The notes below the pieces were generated by a model. It searched no databases and was not told the DNA's origin. It saw only the letters and a list, made by a program, of their open reading frames with translations. Below, one piece after another: positions 62,118-64,000 of a stretch of 64,000 bases of DNA. Source of the stretch: Xenorhabdus mauleonii (GTDB taxonomy: Bacteria > Pseudomonadota > Gammaproteobacteria > Enterobacterales > Enterobacteriaceae); the NCBI RefSeq assembly GCF_900113945.1, contig NZ_FORG01000004.1:280464-344463 (forward strand), given 5' to 3'. Numbering within the stretch: position 1 is the first letter of the stretch; each line of letters opens with the position of its first letter. A program made the translations under genes and the position numbers.

Positions 62118-64000
62118 TTATTTTTTCACGCAAACCAGGTATTCCCCTCCCCCTGTATTTGAACCATCTTCCTGCCAAATTCCAGTATTTAGAGTAATAT
62201 ATCTATACCCATTTGAACTGCTTGAATCCCTAGTCCATATATAAAAGTTACCTCCGTCGGGAGGGAATGGCCAACCATAAATTTTTGCAAGATTTCCATC
62301 TTTGCCGCCAGTATTATTATTATATAATTCTTGTGCGGTACTTCTATCAGGTAACGTGCAGCTCCTGCTCGCGGCCTCCCAATTAACCGTTGCCCAATCT
62401 TCATTATTTTCGGGGTATTTTCCTTTATCTCCTACAAGATTTTCATTAGATAGCCGAGGCCGCGTAACTGAGCCTTTACCCGAAATAAAGACGGTTTCTG
62501 GCATATGCCCCCAATAATTAGCTTCTTTCACATCAGGACTAGTTATTACAGTAAACATAACCTCCTTCTCCCCCACAGGAACCTTATTATTACTTTCATC
62601 ATTCAGTGTGGCTGACAATTTAGTTATTACGCCTTTACCATCCGGATCAGTAATGTTGATAACTAAATCACCGTTATGATCTGTATGCCCCGTGTAAGTA
62701 TTTTTGCCTCCGCCCAGAACACCTTTAACAACTTCCACATTTGCTGTCACGGTTGCTGAACCTTTACTGCGCCCAGTAGCACTCAAACTAATGGTAACAG
62801 GCACACCACCTATTGGTTTCCCTCCTTTAAGGCTTTGAATTGCCCATTGCATACTGCCTTTTTCAGCATTATCAAGAAGATTTTCCCTGGCCTGAAGTTT
62901 AACGACTGATTTACCTTTGATCTCCACTACCTCCTTGCCTTTGGTATCCCAAGTATCGGACGCTTTATCAGCAATTCCCTTTATAGTGCCATCTGTGTTA
63001 GTGCTTACAACTGTGTTTGATTTTTTGGTATCTTGGTCTTGAATATCACCAATCTTACCAGAGGCTGTACCACTTTTTGCCAATACACTTAATGCAATGA
63101 CCCGGCCATAAAGGTCTTCTAATGGTTTGTGGTATCGAGGAACCTTATGAGGCTGAGCTCTAATATCCTGACCCGGGGTAACGGGTGAACCGTCACGAGC
63201 TACCTCCGTCCTTGTTGTGAACTCTGCATCCGGAGCAAAATCCCCCCATGTGTAATGAGAAGCATCGCTTGTCTCTCCACCGTTATGGTCAAATTGATAG
63301 GTTGCCGCCAGATATGTCTTACCATCAACTTCTTCTGGTACTAGCGTCAGCTTGGTTATAACTGGTCCTATAGCTGGATCGATTACCCGACCCGACGGAC
63401 TCCCCCCTCCCGCAAGATTTTTGTTACCATTCCCGTCATCACCTACTAGATTCGACGTTACGACTAAAGGAGCCTCAAATGGCTGTCCTTTAAACATTCT
63501 TTGTACTTCGAGTCGGATAAAATACAGAGAATCACTCTTCTCAAGTGTATATTCCGGCACTGTACCATTTGAAGGGACTGCTTTTTTGAGGAGTACCACC
63601 TTCTCAGCAGTTTCATCAGGTACGCTAGGAATCTTATCCTTATCCGCCCCCTCATTTGCTTTAGCCTTTATTTGATACCATGTGTATACCGAATGATCGA
63701 CGGGATCACCCTTATTGGCATCAAAATGATATTTACCCCTTATTGTCTTACCAACTTGCAACATCCCATGAAGTTCCAAATTATTAACAATCGGTTTAGC
63801 ATCCGGATCGACGATGGCGCCCTTGTTGCCACCAGATGTATTATTTCCAGGTGAACCCGGTACTGTGGTGACCTTCTTAATACCGCCCAGATTCTGTTGT
63901 CCGGCGAAGTTGGCCGGTAGAATAGACATGACAATCACTTCACCTGAAATCTCCAATTCCAACTCTTTTTCCAGTATGAGCTTGGCCTGACCTTTGTTAT
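62118..64000 (-). CDS. Invasin/Ig-like domain surface protein (5' partial)
   Basis: The frame is open to the right edge, so the N-terminus is missing; 626 residues are visible. Two related Ig-like modules (about 65-180 and 205-320 of the visible part) each start PxV/I-x-N/T-LxL and contain YHFDAN..DHSVYTWYQ or YQFDHNGGETSDASHYTWG. A Big_1-type domain follows (VTANVEVVKGVLGGGKNTYTGHTDHNGDLVINITD). The C-terminal ~110 residues resemble the lectin-like tip of invasins: CTLPDRSTAQELYN, YIWTRDSSSSNGYRYITLNTG and EYLVCVKK, with two Cys that could form a disulfide. I infer an outer-membrane adhesin of the inverse autotransporter class; the beta-barrel that would prove it lies outside. Confidence 0.75.
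   Translation of the reverse strand, partial: NKGQAKLILEKELELEISGEVIVMSILPANFAGQQNLGGIKKVTTVPGSPGNNTSGGNKGAIVDPDAKPIVNNLELHGMLQVGKTIRGKYHFDANKGDPVDHSVYTWYQIKAKANEGADKDKIPSVPDETAEKVVLLKKAVPSNGTVPEYTLEKSDSLYFIRLEVQRMFKGQPFEAPLVVTSNLVGDDGNGNKNLAGGGSPSGRVIDPAIGPVITKLTLVPEEVDGKTYLAATYQFDHNGGETSDASHYTWGDFAPDAEFTTRTEVARDGSPVTPGQDIRAQPHKVPRYHKPLEDLYGRVIALSVLAKSGTASGKIGDIQDQDTKKSNTVVSTNTDGTIKGIADKASDTWDTKGKEVVEIKGKSVVKLQARENLLDNAEKGSMQWAIQSLKGGKPIGGVPVTISLSATGRSKGSATVTANVEVVKGVLGGGKNTYTGHTDHNGDLVINITDPDGKGVITKLSATLNDESNNKVPVGEKEVMFTVITSPDVKEANYWGHMPETVFISGKGSVTRPRLSNENLVGDKGKYPENNEDWATVNWEAASRSCTLPDRSTAQELYNNNTGGKDGNLAKIYGWPFPPDGGNFYIWTRDSSSSNGYRYITLNTGIWQEDGSNTGGGEYLVCVKK

Overview
The window reads as chromosome of an entomopathogen-type enterobacterium of the Morganellaceae, most likely Xenorhabdus (Photorhabdus is the alternative). 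This rests on the enterobacterial gene blocks, protein sequences that I recall as close to the E. coli versions but diverged, long AT-rich intergenic spaces, and several copies of an intergenic repeat with TATACCCAATGG-type ends. I could not run a database search, so the genus is an inference.

Layout. 1-11,000: a core block in E. coli-like order, adhE (5' end outside the window), tdk, hns, galU, rssB, ychJ, purU, tRNA-Tyr. A UDP-glucose dehydrogenase and UDP-glucuronate epimerase pair sits between hns and galU, and rssA is absent. RssB has Asn where the phosphoacceptor Asp should be. 11,000-12,830: a small AT-rich accessory patch beside the tRNA, with one LysR-type regulator. 12,833-27,304: core metabolism and maintenance, with xthA, the ydjA-selD-topB operon, sppA, ansA, pncA, yeaC, msrB, gapA, yeaD and the dadA-dadX operon.

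28,435-57,276: a complete type VI secretion system (T6SS) locus, all on the + strand. It opens with a spike and adaptor module: two paralogous VgrGs, a DUF2169-pentapeptide fusion, a second pentapeptide protein, a DUF3540 protein and a DUF4150 PAAR-like tip. The structural genes follow: tssJ, K, L, M, A, B, C, hcp, tagH (FHA), tssE, F, G and clpV. All thirteen core components are present. VgrG, Hcp and the PAAR-like protein make the spike and tube; TssB/TssC the sheath; TssE/F/G/K the baseplate; TssJ/L/M the membrane complex; ClpV recycles the sheath. No recognisable toxin or immunity gene lies inside the cluster. The pentapeptide/DUF2169 module is the least understood part and the best candidate for new biology. 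About 1.1 kb after clpV holds only short or decayed reading frames.

58,420-64,000: the core trio fadR, nhaB, dsbB, then the C-terminal 626 residues of a large Ig-like, invasin-type surface protein that runs off the right edge on the - strand. Dispersed intergenic repeats lie near 7.95, 10.6, 19.4, 46.1, 59.4 and 61.3 kb.
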